Assembly: GCA_965601975.1 (NCBI GenBank)
Contig: OZ271856.1
Span: 3,534,001-3,598,000 of the forward strand
Length of the DNA: 64,000 bases
From: JANQIO01 sp965601975
GTDB lineage: Bacteria > Pseudomonadota > Gammaproteobacteria > Pseudomonadales > Halieaceae
Direction of reading: 5' to 3'
Part shown: positions 8,741 to 15,339 of the stretch, piece after piece
Position numbering within the stretch: the stretch's first letter is position 1
Layout of the letters: every line of letters starts with the position of its first letter
Program-made: the position numbers and the translations under genes
Notes under the pieces: model-generated
The model's database searches: none
Told to the model about the DNA's origin: nothing
What the model saw: the letters and a program-made list of their open reading frames with translations, nothing else

Positions 8741-9799
8741 CTACTCTTCAGCGATTTCTGCCGTGTCCTCGACAGCAGCTTCCTCTGCCGCTTCGTCCTC
8801 CGCCTGGTTGGGAAGGTTCAGCAGCTGGGCGCGAATCTGGCCCTCGATCTCCTCGGCGATGGCCGGGTTCTCCTCCAGGAAGTTGGAGGCATTGGCCTTG
8901 CCCTGGCCGATCTTGTCCCCCTTGTAGGCGTACCAGGCGCCGGATTTGTCGACCAGGTTGAGCTTGACGCCCAGGTCGATGACTTCCGCCATCCGATAGA
9001 TACCCTTGCCGTACATGATCTGGAACTCGGCCTGCTTGAAGGGCGGTGACACCTTGTTCTTGACGACCTTGACGCGGGTCTCGTTGCCCACCACCTCGTC
9101 GCCGTCCTTGACGGAGCCGATGCGGCGAATGTCCAGGCGCACCGAGGAGTAGAACTTCAAGGCGTTTCCGCCGGTCGTGGTTTCCGGGCTGCCAAACATC
9201 ACGCCGATCTTCATGCGGATCTGGTTGATGAAGATGACCATGCAGTTGGTCTGCTTGATGGTGCCGGTCAGCTTGCGCATGGCCTGGCTCAACAGCCGCG
9301 CCTGCAGGCCGACGTGGGAGTCGCCCATTTCACCCTCGATCTCGGCCTTGGGCGTCAGTGCCGCCACCGAGTCGACCACCAGCACATCGACGGCGCCGGA
9401 GCGCACCAGCATCTCGGTGACTTCCAGTGCCTGCTCACCGGTATCCGGCTGCGACACGATCAGGTCGTCGATCTTGACGCCCAGCTTCTCGGCATAGAGC
9501 GGATCCAGCGCGTGTTCGGCGTCGATGAACGCCGCGGTGCCGCCGGCCTTCTGGGCCTCGGCGATCACCTGCAGGGTCAGCGTGGTCTTGCCGGAAGACT
9601 CCGGCCCGTAAATCTCGACAATCCGGCCGCGGGGCAGCCCGCCGATGCCGAGGGCAACATCCAGGCCCAGGGAGCCGGTAGAAATGGAGGGGATGGCGGC
9701 CTGCTCGGTGTCCCCCATGCGCATGACGGTACCCTTGCCGAACTGGCGTTCAATCTGGCTGAGGGCGGCGTCGAGGGCTTTTTGCTTGTTGGGATCCAT
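8741..9799 (-). CDS. recA: RecA recombinase
   Basis: The 352-residue protein matches RecA along its full length: start MDPNKQKALDAALSQIERQFGKG, Walker A GPESSGKT at residues 66-73, the polymer and DNA-binding loop region with EGEMGDSHVGLQARLLSQAMRKL, NCMVIFINQIRMKIGVMFG, and an acidic C-terminal tail (EDEAAEEAAVEDTAEIAEE). It catalyses ATP-dependent strand exchange and triggers LexA autocleavage in the SOS response. A well-matched LexA box lies 136 bases upstream. A purine-rich ribosome-binding site (AGAGGTG) precedes the ATG. Confidence 0.99.
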   Translation of the reverse strand: MDPNKQKALDAALSQIERQFGKGTVMRMGDTEQAAIPSISTGSLGLDVALGIGGLPRGRIVEIYGPESSGKTTLTLQVIAEAQKAGGTAAFIDAEHALDPLYAEKLGVKIDDLIVSQPDTGEQALEVTEMLVRSGAVDVLVVDSVAALTPKAEIEGEMGDSHVGLQARLLSQAMRKLTGTIKQTNCMVIFINQIRMKIGVMFGSPETTTGGNALKFYSSVRLDIRRIGSVKDGDEVVGNETRVKVVKNKVSPPFKQAEFQIMYGKGIYRMAEVIDLGVKLNLVDKSGAWYAYKGDKIGQGKANASNFLEENPAIAEEIEGQIRAQLLNLPNQAEDEAAEEAAVEDTAEIAEE

Positions 9800-9934
9800 G
9801 GTTTTTCACCTCTGGTCTTGTGGTGTACCCCCGTCGCCGCGCTTCTATGAGCTTTGATTCCCCAGGGCTGCGGGTGGTACTGGACTCTGCCGGTGGTTGG
9901 CCGATTGGCCACAGGATGTCACCTGGTCAAAGTA

Positions 9935-9950
9935 CTGTATATGTAACCAG
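9935..9950 (-). promoter_or_regulatory. LexA (SOS) box of recA
   Basis: CTGTATATGTAACCAG fits the gammaproteobacterial LexA operator CTG-N10-CAG with the TATAT left half preserved; flanking TA/TG also fit. It lies upstream of recA on the strand that serves recA and implies LexA repression. A short inverted repeat CCGGGG/CCCCGG (9959-9977) lies just upstream of it. Confidence 0.88.
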
Positions 9951-10004
9951 TGTTCGGTCCGGGGTGCAAGCCCCCGGGAAGAGAAATTTCCAACAAATTT
10001 GCTC

Positions 10005-10022
10005 GCCGCCGCACAGGGCGGC
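10005..10022 (-). terminator. Possible weak terminator after kynU
   Basis: Six-bp GC stem GCCGCC/GGCGGC with a six-base loop directly downstream of the kynU stop on the minus strand, followed by GAGCAAATTTGTT, which has only a poor T-run. It could separate kynU from recA transcription. Confidence 0.35.
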
Positions 10023-10024
10023 CG

Positions 10025-11263
10025 TCAGGTGACCTTCTGGCGCTGCTGCCAGCGAGGGTCGAGGTGGGCGCGTTCGGCGACGACGCCGCGCAGGGCTTCC
10101 ACGGCCTCCCAGATATCGCCGTAGCTGTTGTAGAGCGGCGCGAAACCCATGCGGAGGATGTCCGGTTCGCGGAAATCCGCCACCACCCCGCGCTCGATCC
10201 AGGCCTGCACCAGGCCGTAGGACTCCGGGTGGCTCCAGGCCAGCTGGCTGCCGCGGGCCTCCGGGTCAGCCGGGGACAGCAGGCGCAGCTCGTCGGCGAG
10301 CTCGGTTTTCTGCAGCAGCTCGATCATCAGCGTGCCCAGGGCCTGGGACTTGGCTCGAATGTCGGCCACGCTGACGTCCGCAAACAGGTCCAGGGCCGCG
10401 TCGAGGGCCGCCATGGACAGGATCGGCGGTGTGCCGCAGAGGAAATGGGTCATGCCGGCAGCGCGCTCGTACTGCGGGTCGAAGGCAAAGGGATCGCGGT
10501 GGCCCATCCAGCCGCTGAGCGGCTGCTGCAGCTCGTCCTGCAGACGACCGGCGGCGTAGACGAAGGCCGGCGAGCCTGGGCCGCCATTGAGGAACTTGTA
10601 GCCGCAGCCGACCGCGAAATCCGCCTCGCAGGCATCGAGCTCCACGGGAACCACGCCCGCGGAGTGGGCCAGGTCCCAGATCACCAGGGCACCGGCGGCG
10701 TGGGCGGCCTCGGTGATCTCGCGCATGGGCAGCAGGCGCCCGGTGCGGAAATTCACATGGCTCAGCAGCAGCACCGCCACGCGCTCGTTGAGGGCATCGA
10801 GGATCTCTGCTTCCGCCACCTGGGCCAGGCTGCAGCGCTCGGCGCCCAGCAGGCTGGACAGCCCCTGGGCCATATAGAGGTCGGTGGGAAAATTGTCCGC
10901 CGCCGACAGCACCAGCGGGCGCTCGGGCCGGAGCTTGAGGGCCGCCGACAGCAGCTTGAACAGGTTCACTGAAATCGAGTCGGCGCAGATCACCTGGCCG
11001 GGCGCGGCACCCACCAGGGGGGCGATCTTCTCGCCCACGGTTTCCGGCAGGTCGATCCAGCGGTGGCGGTTCCAACTGCTGATCAGGTCGGCGCCCCACT
11101 GCTGTTGTACCGTCTCCGCCACCCGCGCCGCGGCGGCCCGGGGCAGTGCGCCGAGGGAATTGCCGTCCAGGTAGACCGTGTTCCCGGGCAGGGCGAAGCT
11201 GTCCCGACAGCGGGCCAGCGGATCCAGGCGATCCAGTTCCAGGACGGCTTCGCGATTGATCAT
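10025..11263 (-). CDS. kynU: Kynureninase
   Basis: The 412-residue PLP enzyme matches kynureninase throughout: YLDGNSLGALPR near the N-terminus, SWNRHRWIDLPE, CADSISVNLFK, the PLP-ring aspartate in VIWDLAHSAG, and the Schiff-base lysine K223 in GCGYKFLNGGPGSPAF. It hydrolyses L-kynurenine (or 3-hydroxykynurenine) to anthranilate (or 3-hydroxyanthranilate) and alanine in the cytoplasm. Its start overlaps the stop of an upstream alpha/beta hydrolase by four bases (ATGA), which suggests a two-gene tryptophan-degradation operon. A tryptophan 2,3-dioxygenase gene is not in this window. Confidence 0.96.
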   Translation of the reverse strand: MINREAVLELDRLDPLARCRDSFALPGNTVYLDGNSLGALPRAAAARVAETVQQQWGADLISSWNRHRWIDLPETVGEKIAPLVGAAPGQVICADSISVNLFKLLSAALKLRPERPLVLSAADNFPTDLYMAQGLSSLLGAERCSLAQVAEAEILDALNERVAVLLLSHVNFRTGRLLPMREITEAAHAAGALVIWDLAHSAGVVPVELDACEADFAVGCGYKFLNGGPGSPAFVYAAGRLQDELQQPLSGWMGHRDPFAFDPQYERAAGMTHFLCGTPPILSMAALDAALDLFADVSVADIRAKSQALGTLMIELLQKTELADELRLLSPADPEARGSQLAWSHPESYGLVQAWIERGVVADFREPDILRMGFAPLYNSYGDIWEAVEALRGVVAERAHLDPRWQQRQKVT

Positions 11264-12069
11264 GGCAACACCTTCGTAAGCTCCGCGAGGAAGCGATCCC
11301 AGGCCGGGGTGCCCGGGTGAATCCAGTCGAAGTGGCCGGCGGGCATGCCGACCAGGATCTGCGGCTGCAGGAACGGCGCCTCATAGGGCACGATACGGTC
11401 CTCGCTGCCCAGCAGCAGCACGGTGCCCGGCGGCGCCGGGCGCATGGCGGGATTGGCCGCATCCCCCGCCTCACCCAGGAACTGCCTGGCGGCCTTGTTG
11501 CAGCCGCCCTCTCCTTTCGCGTAGTGCGCAATATCGGTAATCGGCGCCAGGCCGAATACACCCCGGGGCGCCAGGCCCGCCGGCGGTGACCCCGCGGCCA
11601 ATAGCGCCAGGTGGCCGCCCGCGGAGTGTCCCGCCAGGGCCAGGCGGTCGAGATCCAGCCGCGACTCATCCAGGGCGGCAAGCGCCGCCAGCGCCGCGCG
11701 AATATCGTCCAGGGAGCCGGGCCAGCCACCGCCCTCATCGCCGAGGCGGCGGTACTCGATATTCCACACCGCGTAGCCGCGGTCGCGCAGGGCCGTCGCC
11801 AGCGGTCGGCTGTGATCTATGCCGTAAGCATTGAGCCAGCAGCCACCGTGAATAAACGCCAGCACCGGGAACGGGCCCTCACCCGGTGGCAGCCACAGTT
11901 CGCTGAACTGTGGCGAGGCCTCGCCATAGGGAAAGACCGCGTCGGGCTCTGAGGCGGGTAGGGCCTGCACCGCGTCAAAGCTCACCCCCGGCTCCGCGGG
12001 GGGATAGGATTCTGCCAGGATTGGCGCCATCCACAGGCTCGCCAGCAGGGCGATGAGACGTGCGAACAT
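11260..12069 (-). CDS. Exported alpha/beta hydrolase, candidate kynurenine formamidase
   Basis: The 269-residue alpha/beta hydrolase has an oxyanion HGG motif at 74-76, nucleophile elbow GHSAGG with Ser149, an acid in GSEDRIVP and a late His in AGHFDWIHPG. Fold and motifs fit the BD-FAE/arylformamidase-like group. It overlaps kynU by four bases, so the context argues for hydrolysis of N-formylkynurenine to kynurenine. The first 20 residues (MFARLIALLASLWMAPILA, then ES) look like a signal peptide, which is odd for a step between two cytoplasmic enzymes. The start at 12069 was chosen because the leader begins there; a longer frame extends upstream but runs across the next gene. Family firm, formamidase activity inferred. 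Confidence 0.7.
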   Translation of the reverse strand: MFARLIALLASLWMAPILAESYPPAEPGVSFDAVQALPASEPDAVFPYGEASPQFSELWLPPGEGPFPVLAFIHGGCWLNAYGIDHSRPLATALRDRGYAVWNIEYRRLGDEGGGWPGSLDDIRAALAALAALDESRLDLDRLALAGHSAGGHLALLAAGSPPAGLAPRGVFGLAPITDIAHYAKGEGGCNKAARQFLGEAGDAANPAMRPAPPGTVLLLGSEDRIVPYEAPFLQPQILVGMPAGHFDWIHPGTPAWDRFLAELTKVLP

Positions 12070-12077
12070 CGTTCGGG

Positions 12078-12611
12078 TTACTGGGGTGAGGACTGTACGC
12101 GAACGTAGAGGGTCGGGGTCTGCCCCCGTGACGGCGTCGAGGAACTGGTACCGTAGACCTTGGTGCCCGGCCGCGAGCGGTTCGACGAGCCGAGGATCTC
12201 GATCCACTCGCCGAGGCGCCCCGACACGGTCGTATCGTAGTTGTAGCGGCGATCCTGGTCCTGTTGATACACCGTGATGTCCATCGTGACCTGGCCCTCC
12301 TTGACCGTTGGCGTCACCTTCACCGCGTTGACGTAGGCGGGCACTTCCTGGACCTGGCTCCAGCGCCAGCCGGTGGCGCGCACCTCGTAGTGGCGCCCGC
12401 TCTCTGCCTGCAGGGTGACCGTGCCGCCGCTCACCACCCGCAGCACCCCCGAAGGCGCCGCGGACTCGGTGCCATAGACCTTGGCACCGCTGGGGCGCTG
12501 GCCGGAAAACTCCACCTCCAGCATCTGCCCGGCGCCGGCCGCGGCGGAAAATACCAGCATGAGGAATGCCCCGATTGCCGCTGAATTTCGAACCGTAAAT
12601 ACAGGTTTCAT
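12078..12611 (-). CDS. Secreted protein of unknown function with an internal KVYGT repeat
   Basis: I do not recognise this 177-residue protein. It has an N-terminal signal peptide (VRNSAAIGAFLMLVFSAAAGAG) and a predicted all-beta body. Two similar segments, KVYGTES at residues 44-50 and KVYGTSS at 151-157, each followed by a Ser/Pro stretch and a short beta strand, flank a central VTLQAESGRHYEVRATGWRWSQVQEVP...NYDTTVSGRLGEWIEILGSS region. The latter recalls short secretin-associated or periplasmic accessory proteins, but this is only an impression. It lies eight bases upstream of the hydrolase-kynU pair on the same strand and back-to-back with pomA, so it could belong to either neighbourhood. 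The ATG at 12611 was chosen because the leader begins there; its ribosome-binding site is poor. Confidence 0.6.
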   Translation of the reverse strand: MKPVFTVRNSAAIGAFLMLVFSAAAGAGQMLEVEFSGQRPSGAKVYGTESAAPSGVLRVVSGGTVTLQAESGRHYEVRATGWRWSQVQEVPAYVNAVKVTPTVKEGQVTMDITVYQQDQDRRYNYDTTVSGRLGEWIEILGSSNRSRPGTKVYGTSSSTPSRGQTPTLYVRVQSSPQ

Positions 12612-12650
12612 AGGGGCCAATAATAGCCCATCAGGACACAAAAAAAGTAC

Positions 12651-12677
12651 TGCAGCTTTCCTGCGAACTGCCGATAA
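12651..12677 (+). promoter_or_regulatory. Putative sigma-28 (FliA) promoter of pomAB
   Basis: TGCAGCTT-N11-GCCGATAA. The -10 is a perfect match to the FliA consensus GCCGATAA, spacing is the expected 11 bases, and the -35 is partial. It lies 42 bases upstream of the pomA start codon. Confidence 0.6.
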
Positions 12678-12718
12678 GTGATTAAACCAACAACTTCGGC
12701 AAACGTGAGGAATCAGAC

Positions 12719-13504
12719 GTGGATCTGGCAACACTCCTGGGTTTTCTGGGCGCATTCGGCATCGTCGCGGCCGCTGTCTTTTTCGGCGGGTCTGCGATCG
12801 TGTTCTTCAATGTGCCGTCGATCCTGATCGTACTGGGCGGTACCTTCCTGGTTGTACTCATGAAATTCAGCTTTGCGCAGTTCCTGGGGGCGTTCAAGGT
12901 GGCGACCCGGGCCTTCTTCTACAAGCTGGAGAATCCTGAACAGGTCATTCCGCAAATCATCGAACTCTCCAACATCGCTCGCAAGGAAGGCGTACTGGCG
13001 CTGGAAAAAGCGGAGGTCACCACGCCCTTCCTCAAGCAGGGCGTGGACATGCTGATCGACGGCAGCAAGCCCGAGGTCATCAAGGCCATGCTGGTGAAGG
13101 ACATGCAGCTGACCACCGAGCGCCACAAATGGGGCGCCAAGGTGTTCGAGGCCTCGGGCGACGTGGCCCCGGCCATGGGCATGATCGGCACCCTGATCGG
13201 CCTGGTACAGATGCTGTCCTCGATGGACGATCCCAAGTCCATCGGACCGGCCATGGCGGTGGCACTGCTGACGACACTCTACGGCGCGGTGTTCGCCAAT
13301 ATGATCGCCCTGCCGATCGCCGACAAGCTGTCCATGCGCAAGACCGAGGAGAGCCGGCTCAAGGCCATCTGCATCGACGGCGTGCTGGGTATCGCCGAGG
13401 GACAGAACCCGCGGGTGCTGGAACCCATGCTCAAGACCTACCTGGCACCGGCGCGGCGCGCCAAGGCCGGTGGCGAGGAGCAGGCCGAGCAAGAAGCGGC
13501 CTGA
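12719..13504 (+). CDS. pomA: PomA-type flagellar stator subunit (sodium type)
   Basis: The 261-residue protein matches Vibrio PomA closely: MDLATLLGFLGAFGIVAAAVFFGG, SILIVLGGTFLVVLMKFS, then the cytoplasmic loop and the last two membrane helices GDVAPAMGMIGTLIGLVQML and GPAMAVALLTTLYGAVFANMIALPIADKLS. PomA and PomB form the inner-membrane ion channel that drives the rotor, using sodium in characterised members. The start is GTG at 12719, with GAGGAA seven bases upstream. A sigma-28-like promoter lies in front, and pomB follows after 12 bases. Four membrane segments are visible. Sodium specificity is inferred from family resemblance. Confidence 0.94.
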   Translation: MDLATLLGFLGAFGIVAAAVFFGGSAIVFFNVPSILIVLGGTFLVVLMKFSFAQFLGAFKVATRAFFYKLENPEQVIPQIIELSNIARKEGVLALEKAEVTTPFLKQGVDMLIDGSKPEVIKAMLVKDMQLTTERHKWGAKVFEASGDVAPAMGMIGTLIGLVQMLSSMDDPKSIGPAMAVALLTTLYGAVFANMIALPIADKLSMRKTEESRLKAICIDGVLGIAEGQNPRVLEPMLKTYLAPARRAKAGGEEQAEQEAA

Positions 13505-13516
13505 CGGAGAGCCCGC

Positions 13517-14527
13517 ATGTCAGAGTTCGTTATTGAAGAGGATGAGAAGGCCGGCGGTGCCGGCTGGTTGGCGACCTTCGCCGACCTGATGTCCCTACTG
13601 ATGTGTTTCTTCGTACTGCTGCTGTCCTTCTCCGAGATGGACGTGCTGAAGTACAAGCAGATCGCAGGCTCCATGAAGGAGGCCTTCGGCGTCCAGAACG
13701 AGGTGAAGGTCAAGGACATTCCCAAGGGCACCAGCGTGATCGCACAGGAATTCAGCTCCGGGCGGCCCGAGAACACGCCGGTCAACAAGGTGCAGCAGCA
13801 GACGGCGGATACCACCAAGATGACGCTGGACACCCGTACCAAGCCGCCGGGCGAAAGCGAGACCCAGAGCGACAGTCCGTCGGACAAACTGTCGGACCCG
13901 CAAATCGCCGAGGCCATCATGCGCGAGGTGCTGCGCCGGGAAGCGGAAGACACCGCGAAAATGCTCAGCGAGGAGCTCAGCCGCGAGATCTCGGCAGGCA
14001 AGATCGACGTGGAATCCGGCCTCAGCACCGTGACCATCCGCATCCGCGAGCGCGGCTCCTTCCCGTCGGGTTCAGCCACCCTCAATGCCGATTTCCTGCC
14101 GGTCATGGCGGACCTGCGCAAGGTGCTGACCGAGGTCAAGGGCAAGATCGCCATCGAGGGGCACACCGACGATATCCCCATCAACACGACCCGGTTCCGG
14201 TCCAACTGGGACCTGTCTGCGGAGCGGGCCCTGTCGGTTGCCCACGAACTGCTGAAGGACGAGACCATTGATGCCGGCCGCTTCATGGTGGTGGGCTATG
14301 CGGAGACCCAGCCGCTGGCACCCAACGATGACTGGAAAAGCCGCGCCCGCAACCGCCGGGTAGAGATCGTGATTCGCCGCGGCCTGGAAGATGCCGCCGA
14401 CACCGACCTCGAGTCACTCACCCGCGAGCAGCCGGACCTGCTGGACGCGATCGACATGGACGAGAAAAAGACTATCAGTGAAGTCGCACCCACCGGGGAT
14501 GCGGCCTACGAGGTGCGCAGCCAATGA
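13517..14527 (+). CDS. pomB: PomB-type flagellar stator subunit with OmpA-like peptidoglycan anchor
   Basis: The 336-residue protein has one N-terminal membrane helix with the ion-binding aspartate D23 (ATFADLMSLLMCFFVLLLSFSEMD), a plug and linker region, and a C-terminal OmpA/MotB domain (VTIRIRERGSFPSGSATLN, IAIEGHTDDIPI, RSNWDLSAERALSVAHELL, NRRVEIVI). It forms the stator with PomA and anchors it to peptidoglycan. The long linker (about residues 80-150) is rich in Thr, Glu and Lys. A C-terminal tail of ~40 residues follows the OmpA fold. The stop overlaps the start of a PilZ gene (ATGA), so stator and c-di-GMP effector are probably made together. Confidence 0.94.
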   Translation: MSEFVIEEDEKAGGAGWLATFADLMSLLMCFFVLLLSFSEMDVLKYKQIAGSMKEAFGVQNEVKVKDIPKGTSVIAQEFSSGRPENTPVNKVQQQTADTTKMTLDTRTKPPGESETQSDSPSDKLSDPQIAEAIMREVLRREAEDTAKMLSEELSREISAGKIDVESGLSTVTIRIRERGSFPSGSATLNADFLPVMADLRKVLTEVKGKIAIEGHTDDIPINTTRFRSNWDLSAERALSVAHELLKDETIDAGRFMVVGYAETQPLAPNDDWKSRARNRRVEIVIRRGLEDAADTDLESLTREQPDLLDAIDMDEKKTISEVAPTGDAAYEVRSQ

Positions 14528-15219
14528 CCGATATGAGCGGAGAGCGCCGACGCTATTTCAGGATCGATGACCACGTACGTCTCAACTACAAGGTCATCAC
14601 CGATCTCAAACACCTGCCGGGGCATGCCACGGAAGAGGTCATCCTGCCGAACGAGGTGCTGCTGCAGGATCTGGACATCGAGTTCAACAACAGCCTCAAC
14701 GCGCTGTGGCAGGAGCACCCGCTGGCCGCCAAGGCGCTGGCGCAGCTGAACCGCAAGATCGACCTGCTCAGCCTGGGCGAAGACAAGGGCGGCGTGGCCG
14801 CCACGGCGCTGGCCTCCGACCCCATGCCCGTGAACATCAGCGGCTGCGGCATCGCCTTCCGGGTGGGTGAGCAGATGCCCGAAGGGCAGCTGCTCGACCT
14901 GCAGATCACGCTGCTGCCGTCGGAAACGCAGCTGCGGCTGATGGCCCGGGTCATCTCCGTCGATGTCATTCCCGGCTCCGACGAAACCGACACCAAGCCC
15001 TACCTGCTGCGGGCGGAATTCGCCGGCAAGGAATCCGACGCCCGCGAAATGCTGATCTCGCACATCGTGCAGCGACAGCACGCGATGCTGTCCGAGGAAA
15101 AGGACGCCTCAGAGTCAGAAGTCGACGAGGATCCGGCAGCCGGAGAAAAGCACGAGCTGGCGCTGGAAGAACTCGAGCCGGACGCGCTGGAGCTCGAACC
15201 CCTGGATCCCGACAAATAA
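14524..15219 (+). CDS. PilZ-domain c-di-GMP effector with large insertion, co-translated with pomB
   Basis: This 231-residue soluble protein carries both c-di-GMP binding signatures of PilZ: the RxxxR box at R9-R13 (ERRRYFRID) and NxSxxG at 104-109 (NISGCG). The two are separated by ~90 residues, much more than the ~20-30 of a standard PilZ domain. The extra segment (about 25-100) contains an EVLLQDLDIEFNNSLNALWQEHPLAAKALAQLNRKIDLL helix-rich region. The C-terminal tail (about 195-231) is strongly acidic. The four-base overlap with pomB suggests that it controls or associates with the PomAB stator, by analogy with YcgR-type brakes; this is inferred. The gene closest in layout within the window is the PilZ-like gene at 18764. 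Confidence 0.82.
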   Translation: MTDMSGERRRYFRIDDHVRLNYKVITDLKHLPGHATEEVILPNEVLLQDLDIEFNNSLNALWQEHPLAAKALAQLNRKIDLLSLGEDKGGVAATALASDPMPVNISGCGIAFRVGEQMPEGQLLDLQITLLPSETQLRLMARVISVDVIPGSDETDTKPYLLRAEFAGKESDAREMLISHIVQRQHAMLSEEKDASESEVDEDPAAGEKHELALEELEPDALELEPLDPDK

Positions 15220-15228
15220 GAAGAAAAC

Positions 15229-15250
15229 TGCGTATCAGTTCACGCATTTT
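15229..15250 (+). terminator. Possible weak terminator after the pomAB-PilZ operon
   Basis: Five-bp stem TGCGT/ACGCA (15229-15233 and 15242-15246) followed by TTTT, ten bases after the PilZ stop. Short, so of modest confidence. Confidence 0.4.
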
Positions 15251-15339
15251 CGGGTGATTTTCGCGCCGACAGGTAATCTGTGGTGTAGTTGCCTAGGCCC
15301 TTGGTATCACCTAACGTAGGGCCTGAACGGGGAGCCGCA

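Noticed and set aside
15268..15300. GCCGACAG upstream of the PAS kinase as a FliA -10.
   Set aside because: No TAAAG-like -35 at the required 11-base distance.
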